Assembly (NCBI GenBank): GCA_021845325.1
Contig: JAKBRR010000138.1
Location: forward strand, 1-5,651
Direction: 5' to 3'
Length of the DNA stretch: 5,651 nt
Origin: Thermoplasmata archaeon
GTDB lineage: Archaea > Thermoplasmatota > Thermoplasmata > Thermoplasmatales > Thermoplasmataceae
In this document: piece by piece, positions 1 through 5,651 of the stretch
Layout: the number at the start of each line of letters is the position of its first letter
How positions within the stretch are numbered: the stretch's first letter is position 1
Made by a program: the position numbers and the translations under genes
The notes under the pieces: generated by a model
What the model was told of the DNA's origin: nothing
Database searches by the model: none
The model's input: only the letters and a program-made list of their open reading frames with translations

Positions 1-579
1 AAAAAGGCCAAGCAGGTAGCACCTACCATAGTATTTCTGGATGAAATAGATTCCATAGCCCCAAGAAGAGGAAGTACCGGAGATTCAGGAGTCACTGAGA
101 GGATAGTAAATCAACTGCTTACTTCCATGGACGGTATTGAAGTGCTGCAGGGAGTAGTCGTGGTAGGCGCTTCAAACAGGCCGGATATTCTGGATAGTGC
201 CCTTCTGAGAGCAGGAAGATTTGACAAGATGATTTACATACCGCCACCTGACGCTGAGGGAAGATTGAAGATTCTCAAGGTACATACCAAGAATATGCCC
301 CTTGCTTCCGACGTTGATCTGAAGAAACTTGCAAACATTGGAGAAGGGTATGTGGGGGCAGATCTTGAAAATCTCGTGAGAGAGGCTGGAATGATTGCCT
401 ATAGAAAAGATCCCAATGCAACAAAGGTTACCCAGGCTGATTTCATGGATGCAATGAATGCAATAAAACCCTCTGTTGATGAGGAGGTTTTGAAATTCTA
501 TAACACCATTAGTTCCAACATGGGAAAGAGCATGAGGGAAAAGAGAAAAGATGTAGAAGTTTCTGGTTTATACCAGTAA
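1..579 (+). CDS. VAT/Cdc48-family AAA+ ATPase, C-terminal fragment (5' end outside window)
   Basis: This is the last 192 codons of a Cdc48/p97/VAT-type unfoldase, read in frame from base 1 to a TAA stop. Visible in order are the Walker B segment IVFLDEID (fragment residues 10-17, catalytic Asp14/Glu15), the sensor-1 Asn in GASNRPD (Asn59), paired arginine fingers in LLRAGRFD (Arg70 and Arg73), and the small helical AAA subdomain with GADLENL. The protein ends shortly after this domain, so it is the second AAA ring (D2). The N-domain, D1 and the D2 Walker A lie upstream of the window; the family is usually about 730-750 residues. The family is cytosolic and forms hexamers that thread proteins using ATP. 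Thermoplasmatales lack PAN, and VAT is thought to feed the 20S proteasome. The last three residues, Leu-Tyr-Gln, fit the HbYX proteasome-docking motif. Family assignment is very secure; proteasome partnership is inferred. Confidence 0.95.
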   Translation, partial: KKAKQVAPTIVFLDEIDSIAPRRGSTGDSGVTERIVNQLLTSMDGIEVLQGVVVVGASNRPDILDSALLRAGRFDKMIYIPPPDAEGRLKILKVHTKNMPLASDVDLKKLANIGEGYVGADLENLVREAGMIAYRKDPNATKVTQADFMDAMNAIKPSVDEEVLKFYNTISSNMGKSMREKRKDVEVSGLYQ

Positions 580-600
580 CTTTCACTTTCATAATATTGA

Positions 601-613
601 TATATTTTGTTTT
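601..613 (+). promoter_or_regulatory. TATA-like box and T-rich tract between VAT and the 124-aa gene
   Basis: TATATTTT at 601-608 is centred about 21 bases before the ATG at 626, close to the spacing expected for a leaderless archaeal transcript. No Shine-Dalgarno sequence precedes that ATG, which supports an independent leaderless start. The overlapping T-rich run TTTTGTTTT (605-613) could also serve as a T-tract terminator for VAT. Both readings rest on base composition and spacing only. Confidence 0.4.
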
Positions 614-625
614 CCATTCAAGCCC

Positions 626-1000
626 ATGGATAAAGGTTTAGACATCTCTTTTCAAGTTGCTTCAGGTAGCGAAGATCAGGATCTGGTTCAGGCTCTTGCG
701 GATTTGACTGGGCACGATATGAGTAAGGAATTCAATATAGACTGGAGGATTTTCAAGGTAAAACTTGAGGATAAGAAATTTTTCAAGATTCTATATACCG
801 GACCAAAGATAAATGGATTTCATCCTCATAACATGAAAAAAATACAGGATCATTTTGATACGATTTCCAGGTTGAGTTATAATGAGGTTATGACCAGATA
901 TAATAAACTGCTCAAGGAAGGATCAATAAAGAAAATTCCAATAAAAGAAATTGAAGAATCCTACGACCTGTGGCAGGATAAAATATGGCAATATATTTAA
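626..1000 (+). CDS. Uncharacterised 124-residue protein downstream of VAT
   Basis: I do not recognise this family. The ORF runs from ATG to TAA and begins 46 bases after the VAT stop on the same strand. This ATG is the first in-frame start candidate, and a TATA-like box sits about 21 bases before it. The product is soluble-looking: no signal peptide, no membrane segment and no cysteine. The N-terminal part is acidic (residues 1-32), the middle is rich in hydrophobic and aromatic residues alternating with lysine (about 38-58, strand-like), and the C-terminal half (about 69-124) is lysine/glutamate-rich and probably helical. Trp40, Trp116 and Trp121 are notable. Codon use resembles the neighbours, with AGG/AGA arginine, so nothing suggests recent transfer. 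Position suggests, but does not show, a link to VAT. It could equally be a lineage-specific protein with an unrelated role. It is probably a real gene because the gene-free alternative would leave an unusually long gap. Confidence 0.75.
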   Translation: MDKGLDISFQVASGSEDQDLVQALADLTGHDMSKEFNIDWRIFKVKLEDKKFFKILYTGPKINGFHPHNMKKIQDHFDTISRLSYNEVMTRYNKLLKEGSIKKIPIKEIEESYDLWQDKIWQYI

Positions 1001-1004
1001 TCAG

Positions 1005-1011
1005 AAAAAAA
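1005..1011 (-). terminator. Candidate T-tract terminator of the aminopeptidase gene
   Basis: Seven A residues on the + strand give a run of seven U in the minus-strand transcript, starting about 14 bases after the aminopeptidase stop codon. Archaeal termination commonly needs only such a U-rich run. It falls inside the 24-base convergent gap, where there is room for little else. Confidence 0.45.
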
Positions 1012-1024
1012 TGTTTGAATCCGA

Positions 1025-3409
1025 TTAATTATATTTCCTGAAGTTCACATAGATATCAAGCATTTCCAGACCTTTTGATACTCCCATGGAAACATCCGGG
1101 CCATTGAGCAGTGATGCAAGTTTTCTGGTCTTCTTTTCATTAACGATCCCCAGAAGAGGTATGGAAATCTGCATCGCCTGTGACCCGAAACCGGTTCCGG
1201 CAAACTCTTTTCTGATCGCACTTATAACATATTTAAATATACCAAGCATAAATTTTCTTGAATCTGGATTCCTTATGAGTGAAATGACAGCCCATGGTGA
1301 ATCCTGTCTTTTAATTTCACCTTTCATAACCATTTTCATCAGTGCCTTGTGATTCTTCTTTCCTTTCATTGATCCCATTGCAATTATGAGTTTGTTCCTG
1401 TCAGTATCATCCTTTGCCTTTGAGTAGGTTATTTTTAGATCCTCAATGTTATCCGATGTTGTGGCTTTTGATAATGCAAGAGCCTGCCTCCCTTCTGGCG
1501 GAGAGTCAAAATATTCACCGAAATGGACCGCGTTGGACGCAGCGAAATCATGATCGTATAGAGCTAGAGTTTCCTTTATTTTTTCTCTGGTTATGGATCT
1601 CAGAGATTCTTCATCCTGGGACTTTTCTCCAAGTTCTTTTAAAATGGTTTTCAGCAGACCTGTTGCTTTCGAGCGGAAGTTTTCCCTGTCGAAGAGAATT
1701 GACATGGCATTATCCAGATTCCTCTGAACCAGAGTTATAACCGGTGTTGTAACTCCAGGTATCAGGTCATTCAATATCCTGAAATATTTATCAACGGTCA
1801 TCTTGCCTGATAAAAGAAGAGAGTATGCGTCGTTTACTATTTCAGCCCTGTCAATATCTGAGAAAAATTGTACTTTATCCTTTAAATTCGTGTAAAACTC
1901 CTCCTCATAAATGACTCTGAAGAACCCGTTTCCATCTGAATTTAATTTCACGTAGTCGCCCACATTAATCTCCATTGATTTTTCATCCATAAGTATATTT
2001 TTGGTTCCCTTGACTCCCTTAACTGATAATGGTATCCTCCATACCAGGTCTGAATGCTGGTCATTCATGAAATATCTCCTCTGTTCCAGTTTAAGCTTCT
2101 TTCCGGATGGTGTTACCCTGATTGCCGGTAGCCCTGGCTGATTTATCCAGTCGGACATTATATCACCCACTGGTAACTTAGAAACTTCTCCTATGGAATT
2201 CCATAGATCAGAACCTTCAGCATTACCATACTTGAATTTATTCAAATATGCAGATACCCCTTTTCTAAAGTTATCATCCCCAACATAATTATGGATCATT
2301 CTGAGTATACTTCCACCTTTCCCATAACTTATTTCATCAAAAATCTGCTGGATGTCGTCTGGGCTGTCTACCTTTGCATTTATGGGGTGTGTGCTTTTAA
2401 GGGAATCACTTGTCATTGATGAAACCGTTTGCGACAGATATGTTGATTTAATAACATCATACTCAGGATGAATCGTATTCAGACACAGCATTTCCATGAA
2501 AGTTGCGAAACTTTCGTTTAGCCACAGATCATTCCACCATTTCATTGTCACAAGGTTTCCGAACCATTGATGTGCCAGTTCATGAGCTATGGTAACTCCT
2601 ATGTTTATTCTTGAATCAAGGTCTGTGTTATCATTACATACAAGAGCTTCCTCTCTGAAGGTAATTGCTCCCCAATTTTCCATTGCTCCCGCAGCGAAAT
2701 CAGGTACCGAAATAAGGTGTACCTTTGGTAATTCGAAGGGAATTCCAAAATAATTCTCATAGAATTCAAGGCACTTTGATGCGATTTCCAGTGGAAAATC
2801 ATTGCTTGTAAGTTCCTCTCCGGGTATTGCAAGTGTTATTTCTATGTTTTTATATTTGACAGATTTTGTCTTGAACTTACCGACACCCATATAAAGCAGG
2901 TAAGTGGACATTACAGGTGTGGGCAGGAATTCAACGACGTTGTATTCGCCGTCCTTTTTTACTGACTTAATGGGCATGTTCCCTATGGCTTCTCTGTCAC
3001 CGGGTACTTTCATGGATATTTCAAATACTGCCTTGGCATCCGGGCGATCAAAACATGGGAAGGCCAGAGAGGCATCTGTTGATTCAAATTGGGTTGTTAT
3101 AATCCTTTTGCTCCCCTGTCCTGCCAGGTAAAGCCCTGCAAGACTTTCAGAATACGATCTCCTGAAATCTATTTCTATCTTAAGGCTCCCAGATTCAGTC
3201 CCGTTAATGATGAGCTTTTTTTTGTCATCGCTGTATTGGAATTTTGCGGCTACATCATTTATCTTGAGACTCAAAATATCTATTCCCTTTGAATCCATTT
3301 CAATCATTTGTGAATCGTTGGATAGCGTTATTATTTCATTTCCTGAATATCCGCTTTCTCCCTGGCTAAAATCCATATTTATAACATACTTTTCAACTTT
3401 GACTGCCAT
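1025..3409 (-). CDS. M1-family zinc aminopeptidase, tricorn protease-interacting factor F2/F3 type
   Basis: This 794-residue protein is a full-length gluzincin aminopeptidase; Thermoplasma factors F2 and F3 are about 780 residues. The exopeptidase motif GAMEN is at residues 241-245. The zinc site HELAH is at 276-280, with His276 and His280 as ligands, Glu277 as catalytic base, and third ligand Glu299 in LWLNES exactly 18 residues after His280. Tyr362 in EISYGKGG is the expected transition-state tyrosine, and the TQFES segment (106-110) matches the region that binds the substrate N-terminus. The N-terminal beta domain (about 1-190) and the C-terminal helical domain (about 520-794) are both present. 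There is no signal peptide, so it acts in the cytosol. In this family F2 and F3 remove single residues from short peptides made by proteasome and tricorn. Sequence alone does not decide F2 (basic/neutral preference) versus F3 (acidic preference). The ATG start is supported by a TATA-like box about 24 bases upstream and by family-like N-terminal alignment. Confidence 0.95.
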   Translation of the reverse strand: MAVKVEKYVINMDFSQGESGYSGNEIITLSNDSQMIEMDSKGIDILSLKINDVAAKFQYSDDKKKLIINGTESGSLKIEIDFRRSYSESLAGLYLAGQGSKRIITTQFESTDASLAFPCFDRPDAKAVFEISMKVPGDREAIGNMPIKSVKKDGEYNVVEFLPTPVMSTYLLYMGVGKFKTKSVKYKNIEITLAIPGEELTSNDFPLEIASKCLEFYENYFGIPFELPKVHLISVPDFAAGAMENWGAITFREEALVCNDNTDLDSRINIGVTIAHELAHQWFGNLVTMKWWNDLWLNESFATFMEMLCLNTIHPEYDVIKSTYLSQTVSSMTSDSLKSTHPINAKVDSPDDIQQIFDEISYGKGGSILRMIHNYVGDDNFRKGVSAYLNKFKYGNAEGSDLWNSIGEVSKLPVGDIMSDWINQPGLPAIRVTPSGKKLKLEQRRYFMNDQHSDLVWRIPLSVKGVKGTKNILMDEKSMEINVGDYVKLNSDGNGFFRVIYEEEFYTNLKDKVQFFSDIDRAEIVNDAYSLLLSGKMTVDKYFRILNDLIPGVTTPVITLVQRNLDNAMSILFDRENFRSKATGLLKTILKELGEKSQDEESLRSITREKIKETLALYDHDFAASNAVHFGEYFDSPPEGRQALALSKATTSDNIEDLKITYSKAKDDTDRNKLIIAMGSMKGKKNHKALMKMVMKGEIKRQDSPWAVISLIRNPDSRKFMLGIFKYVISAIRKEFAGTGFGSQAMQISIPLLGIVNEKKTRKLASLLNGPDVSMGVSKGLEMLDIYVNFRKYN

Positions 3410-3429
3410 TAAGTTTTATTCCAAATCAA

Positions 3430-3437
3430 TATTTAAT
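3430..3437 (-). promoter_or_regulatory. TATA-like box of the aminopeptidase gene
   Basis: On the minus strand this reads TTAAATAT, preceded by the purine-rich AAAGAA (BRE-like). Its centre is about 24 bases upstream of the ATG at 3409, and no good Shine-Dalgarno sequence lies in between. This fits leaderless transcription of the aminopeptidase gene. Confidence 0.5.
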
Positions 3438-3520
3438 TCTTTATTAATTGAGAATTTACAACCTTTTGAGCAGAAATGTGTCATCTTATGGGTTGACTGA
3501 TTTAAGCATGTCTCATAACT

Positions 3521-3530
3521 TTTTAAGGTA
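3521..3530 (+). promoter_or_regulatory. Candidate TATA-like box of the PRC-barrel gene
   Basis: TTTTAAGGTA lies about 36 bases before the GTG start. With normal archaeal TATA-to-start spacing, transcription would begin near 3550 and leave a leader of about 10-12 bases, just long enough to hold the Shine-Dalgarno sequence at 3554-3561. AT-rich alternatives exist at 3531-3540 and 3543-3550, so the exact box is uncertain. Confidence 0.3.
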
Positions 3531-3553
3531 AAAATATTAATTGTATAAAACAT

Positions 3554-3561
3554 GGTGATCC
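3554..3561 (+). promoter_or_regulatory. Strong Shine-Dalgarno sequence deciding the GTG start
   Basis: GGTGATCC is an eight-base perfect complement to the conserved archaeal 16S rRNA 3' end (GGAUCACC of GGAUCACCUCC). Counted from the first GG, six bases separate it from the GTG at 3562, which is standard spacing. This selects GTG as the start. The nearby ATG at 3552 is in another frame that stops after about 20 codons. Confidence 0.75.
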
Positions 3562-3819
3562 GTGAACAAAAAATTTGCTACGAGATTAATGGATATGCCA
3601 CTGGTCACCAGTGAAGGAACCATGATAGGAAGACTTGATGATATCATTGTAAATGATCAGACAGGTGAGATTTTTGAATTACTGATAAACCCTACAGGAG
3701 AAAAAATAACCAATTTTAAAAAGGATGTGAAGGGAAGATATGTAGTACCGTACGAATATGTCAAAATGGGTAAGGATGTTTTTGTAATTGAATTACAGAG
3801 AGTTCCCAGATTGGACTGA
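3562..3819 (+). CDS. Small PRC-barrel domain protein
   Basis: This 85-residue protein is a single PRC-barrel domain of the short stand-alone archaeal type. Family-typical features are the opening KKFATRL, the turn SEGTMIGRLDDIIVND (about 17-32), the strand EIFELLINP (36-44), and the closing GRYVVPYEYVKMGKDVFVIEL (58-78). PRC-barrels in bacterial RimM bind ribosomal protein S19 and the domain in photosynthetic reaction centre H subunits binds a membrane complex; the role of the stand-alone archaeal copies is not established. There is no signal peptide or membrane segment. It starts with GTG behind a strong Shine-Dalgarno sequence, unlike its apparently leaderless neighbours. It is divergent from the aminopeptidase gene and convergent with aRF1, so it appears to be transcribed alone. 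The domain call is firm; the function is unknown. Confidence 0.88.
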   Translation: MNKKFATRLMDMPLVTSEGTMIGRLDDIIVNDQTGEIFELLINPTGEKITNFKKDVKGRYVVPYEYVKMGKDVFVIELQRVPRLD

Positions 3820-3847
3820 AGACAAACAATAACATTATAATTTTCAT

Positions 3848-3870
3848 TGGGAATCATTTTTAGATTCTCA
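3848..3870. repeat. Eight-pair hairpin between PRC-barrel and aRF1 genes
   Basis: TGGGAATC (3848-3855) pairs with GATTCTCA (3863-3870), seven Watson-Crick pairs plus one G-U pair as + strand RNA, around the seven-base loop ATTTTTA. It lies in the 95-base gap between two converging genes, 28 bases after the PRC-barrel stop. It could help end or stabilise either 3' end. There is no U run directly after the stem on either strand, so it is not a bacterial-style terminator. Confidence 0.45.
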
Positions 3871-3878
3871 TATAATAT

Positions 3879-3883
3879 AAAAA
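3879..3883 (-). terminator. Candidate T-tract terminator of aRF1
   Basis: Five A residues on the + strand produce a U5 run within an AU-rich stretch, about 32 bases after the aRF1 stop on the minus strand. It is a weak signal based on the archaeal preference for U-rich termination sites. Confidence 0.25.
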
Positions 3884-3914
3884 TTCGGCAAATGAATATG
3901 ACCGGTTTTCATTT

Positions 3915-5156
3915 TCACTGGGAATTTGCTCTTTGTGGAACATATCGAAGTATTCCAGCGAGACCGCTGAAGGCTTTCTTTAATAACTTCCCTTCATCGC
4001 TGTCTTCTCCAATTATCTCCACCCTTGCTCCAGAGGCCTCAGCTAATTCGTAGAGATTTTTTACCAGATCTTCTTCATGGTCAAGATCCATTGCAGCTCC
4101 GCAGTTGGGGCAGGTAACATCATCGAGCCATTTATCATAGTCCTTGGCAAAACCGCAGGATGGGCATTTATAATAATATCTTGTGCTTCTGATTCCGTCT
4201 GAAATTAGAAGGATGTCAATGGCCTTTCTCTCAAGTGCCTCCTTGACCTGATTTTCGCCATAGATTCCAAGGCCTCCCTCTGACTTCTTAATCTCCATGA
4301 GGAATTTAGTCACGAGGTCTTTTTCCCTTGCGATATCCATGTCTTTCATTGTTTCTGCGGCTCTTTCAACAAGTTCTCTTAAACCTGATTCATCGGTATA
4401 ACCAACGTCGTAGAGTTCCTCAACCTTGTTCTTTATCTCATTTCTCAGGTAATCCTTTTCAAAGAAGTAATTCTTGGTTGCTCCTGGACCCCCAATAAAT
4501 ATGGCTCTAATATCCTTTATAATGGGAACAAAAGTATTATTACATATATCTCCTATTTTTTTAAAATAATCATGAGCTGCTATTTCAATAAGCCTTTCAT
4601 ATCTTCTCGAAGATTGCCCTCCCTGATGGTGCTTGCTTGGAACCAGTGACTGTTCGTTTGTCACTGGTACAATATTTGTTCCATTGAGAAATCCTATGGT
4701 GGCTTCTTTTCTGTCTATGACAATCAGACCATAAATTTCCTTTGTCTTTAACTGACTGAGAAGCGGGTCCAGGTAAAATTGTGAATCACACTTGTAAATA
4801 AACGTTTGAAAAGGCTCCGGAGGCTCAATTATCTGGGCATACATTGTAGTCTGGTCGCCTCTTGTGGCTACATGACCAACAAATAAAACAAGACCTGTTG
4901 GAGGAGTCATTTTATACGATTTTAACCGGGACATTATTGATTCTATTGCAGCCAGCACGTTCTTTCTTGTTGATTTTGACTTTATATTGGAAGATGTAGA
5001 ATATTCTTCTCTAAGATATTGAACTACATCCCATATCTGTTTGTCAGGCGGGATATATAGAGAAACAAGCTCAGTTCCTCTTCCCTTGAGATTTGAAAGT
5101 TCTTCAAGGGCTTTTTTGAATTCGTATTTTCTGAGCTGTTTCTCATCAGTAGGCAT
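3915..5156 (-). CDS. prf1: Archaeal peptide chain release factor 1 (aRF1/eRF1 family)
   Basis: This 413-residue protein is the class-1 release factor that reads all three stop codons and triggers peptide release on the ribosome, working with aEF1A and followed by ABCE1 recycling. All three domains are visible. Domain 1 has the stop-codon recognition motifs: [11 protein letters not shown] (27-37, equivalent to the eukaryotic GTS loop), NIKS (57-60) and YKCDSQF (121-127, the YxCxxxF motif). Domain 2 has the catalytic [14 protein letters not shown] with GGQ at 179-181. Domain 3 carries a zinc-ribbon-like insertion with CPSCG (Cys331, Cys334) and CPNCG (Cys349, Cys352). GGQ, NIKS and YxCxxxF together separate it from aPelota, which lacks them. 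Length is normal for aRF1. The ATG start is the first in frame after the promoter, with a TATA box about 24 bases upstream and no Shine-Dalgarno sequence. Its own stop codon is TGA. Confidence 0.97.
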   Translation of the reverse strand: MPTDEKQLRKYEFKKALEELSNLKGRGTELVSLYIPPDKQIWDVVQYLREEYSTSSNIKSKSTRKNVLAAIESIMSRLKSYKMTPPTGLVLFVGHVATRGDQTTMYAQIIEPPEPFQTFIYKCDSQFYLDPLLSQLKTKEIYGLIVIDRKEATIGFLNGTNIVPVTNEQSLVPSKHHQGGQSSRRYERLIEIAAHDYFKKIGDICNNTFVPIIKDIRAIFIGGPGATKNYFFEKDYLRNEIKNKVEELYDVGYTDESGLRELVERAAETMKDMDIAREKDLVTKFLMEIKKSEGGLGIYGENQVKEALERKAIDILLISDGIRSTRYYYKCPSCGFAKDYDKWLDDVTCPNCGAAMDLDHEEDLVKNLYELAEASGARVEIIGEDSDEGKLLKKAFSGLAGILRYVPQRANSQ

Positions 5157-5173
5157 TGGAAAGAAAATTTATA

Positions 5174-5187
5174 ATAATATATAACCT
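5174..5187. promoter_or_regulatory. Shared bidirectional TATA element for aRF1 and UMP kinase
   Basis: The 48-base gap (5157-5204) contains one AT-rich element whose palindromic core TATATA (5178-5183) is centred at 5180.5. That is exactly midway between the first bases of the two start codons (5156 on minus, 5205 on plus), about 24 bases from each. Neither start has a convincing Shine-Dalgarno sequence, so both transcripts are probably leaderless. On the minus strand the element reads AAGGTTATATA, with AAGG a possible BRE. A second possible box for the + gene is TTTATAAT at 5168-5175. Confidence 0.6.
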
Positions 5188-5204
5188 TGATGAAATTGCG
5201 TATC

Positions 5205-5651
5205 ATGGAAAAAGTTGTTATCTCATTAGGTGGATCTGTTGTTTCTTCAAATGCCGTAAATATAGATTTCATTAAAGCGTTTGTAAAGGCGATTGAAGGG
5301 ATGCCATCACTTTCAAAATGCGGCATCGTAGTAGGTGGTGGTTCACTGGCAAGGGGATACATTGAACCTCTCAGAAGTGAGGGAATTAACAATTATTTTC
5401 TCGATCGCATTGGAATTAAAGCTACACGGCTTAATGCCGAATTAATTGTAAATCTTCTAAAAGATGTTGAAAATGTAATTCCTGAATCAATAGATGAAGC
5501 GTTATCAGCATGGAAAAACAGAAAGTTTGTGGTAATGGGAGGAACCATTCCAGGACACACAACTGATACGGTTGCAATGCTTCTTGCCGAGGCATCCGGT
5601 ATTGGAGAATTTATAAATGGAACCTCAGTGGACGGCGTTTATTCTAAGGAT
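5205..5651 (+). CDS. pyrH: Archaeal UMP kinase (uridylate kinase), N-terminal 149 codons, 3' end outside window
   Basis: The reading frame is open from ATG 5205 to the window end and encodes the first 149 residues of a protein that is usually about 225 residues. It belongs to the amino acid kinase fold and phosphorylates UMP to UDP with ATP in cytosolic pyrimidine synthesis. Seen motifs are the N-terminal phosphate-binding VVISLGGSV (residues 4-12), IVVGGGSLARGYI (41-53), the UMP-site signature LDRIGIKATRLNAEL (66-80), VVMGGTIPGHTTDTVAMLLAE (109-129), and the nucleotide-site region INGTSVDGVYSKD (137-149). The LD-IGI-ATRLNA and PGHTTD segments are typical of the archaeal UMPK subgroup rather than bacterial hexameric PyrH. 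The start fits the family N-terminus and lies about 24 bases after the shared TATA element. Nothing looks damaged; truncation is only the window edge. Confidence 0.95.
   Translation, partial: MEKVVISLGGSVVSSNAVNIDFIKAFVKAIEGMPSLSKCGIVVGGGSLARGYIEPLRSEGINNYFLDRIGIKATRLNAELIVNLLKDVENVIPESIDEALSAWKNRKFVVMGGTIPGHTTDTVAMLLAEASGIGEFINGTSVDGVYSKD

Larger units (their letters stand above)
3841..3925. repeat. Fourteen-base direct repeat, 13 of 14 matching, 71 bases apart
   Basis: TTTTCATTGGGAAT at 3841-3854 recurs as TTTTCACTGGGAAT at 3912-3925. The second copy spans the aRF1 stop codon (3915-3917) and its last codons; the first overlaps the left arm of the neighbouring hairpin. It may be a small duplication of the aRF1 gene end, or coincidence in AT-rich DNA. 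Confidence 0.4.

Noticed and set aside
1086..1740. Open frames of 88 and 108 codons on the + strand
   Set aside because: They lie entirely antisense to the conserved aminopeptidase gene and their translations look like nothing coherent; they are shadows of it.
2605..2832. Open frame of 75 codons on the - strand
   Set aside because: It lies out of frame within the catalytic region of the aminopeptidase, where the conserved motifs fix the true frame.
2904..3500. Three overlapping + strand open frames of 67-97 codons
   Set aside because: All are antisense to the aminopeptidase N-terminal region or its promoter, with no start signals and no recognisable domain.
3442..3543. Nine-base direct repeat TATTAATTG at 3442-3450 and 3535-3543 as possible operator sites
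   Set aside because: The word is almost all A/T in an AT-rich promoter region, the copies are 93 bases apart, and no symmetry or third copy supports regulator binding.
3552..3614. ATG at 3552 as start of a short upstream ORF overlapping the PRC-barrel start
   Set aside because: It stops after about 20 codons in another frame, and its bases overlap the Shine-Dalgarno sequence that clearly serves the GTG at 3562.
3847..4053. Open frame of 68 codons on the + strand
   Set aside because: It runs through the intergenic hairpin and antisense to the aRF1 C-terminus; the peptide shows no domain.
5024..5392. Open frame of 122 codons on the - strand
   Set aside because: It crosses the divergent promoter and is antisense to the UMP kinase motifs and out of frame with aRF1, both of which are securely identified.
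1..5651. CRISPR array, mobile element, tRNA or a novel defence system
   Set aside because: No regularly spaced repeats, terminal inverted repeats, transposase or integrase motifs, or cloverleaf-like segments were seen. Nearly all the sequence is taken up by recognisable housekeeping genes.

Overview
The window looks like ordinary chromosomal DNA from a Thermoplasmata archaeon, most likely of the order Thermoplasmatales. The evidence is a Cdc48/VAT-type AAA ATPase, an M1 aminopeptidase of the tricorn-interacting factor F2/F3 type, an archaeal class-1 release factor (aRF1), an archaeal-type UMP kinase and a small archaeal PRC-barrel protein. Supporting signs are moderately AT-rich DNA, frequent AGA/AGG arginine codons, very short intergenic gaps, and start codons about 20-25 bases downstream of TATA-like boxes (leaderless transcription). 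The genus is not determined.

Layout. 1-579 (+) is the 3' end of the VAT/Cdc48 gene, holding most of the second AAA domain and the C-terminal tail. 626-1000 (+) encodes a 124-residue protein I do not recognise. It converges with the 794-residue M1 aminopeptidase at 1025-3409 (-), with a 24-base gap between the two stop codons. A 152-base divergent promoter region (3410-3561) separates that gene from a PRC-barrel gene at 3562-3819 (+), which uses a GTG start behind a strong Shine-Dalgarno sequence. A 95-base convergent gap with a hairpin and a short direct repeat leads to the aRF1 gene at 3915-5156 (-). A 48-base divergent promoter with one symmetric TATA core then leads to the UMP kinase gene (5205 to the window end, +), which is cut off at its 3' side.

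How the genes relate. VAT and the tricorn-factor aminopeptidase fall in one known pathway: VAT unfolds proteins for the 20S proteasome, tricorn shortens the peptides, and F1/F2/F3 release amino acids. The VAT tail ends in Leu-Tyr-Gln, a HbYX-type proteasome-docking motif. aRF1 (translation termination) and UMP kinase (pyrimidine nucleotides) are housekeeping genes that share a promoter region but not an obvious pathway. I see no mobile element, CRISPR array, tRNA, rRNA or defence system. The least explained item is the 124-residue protein between VAT and the aminopeptidase.
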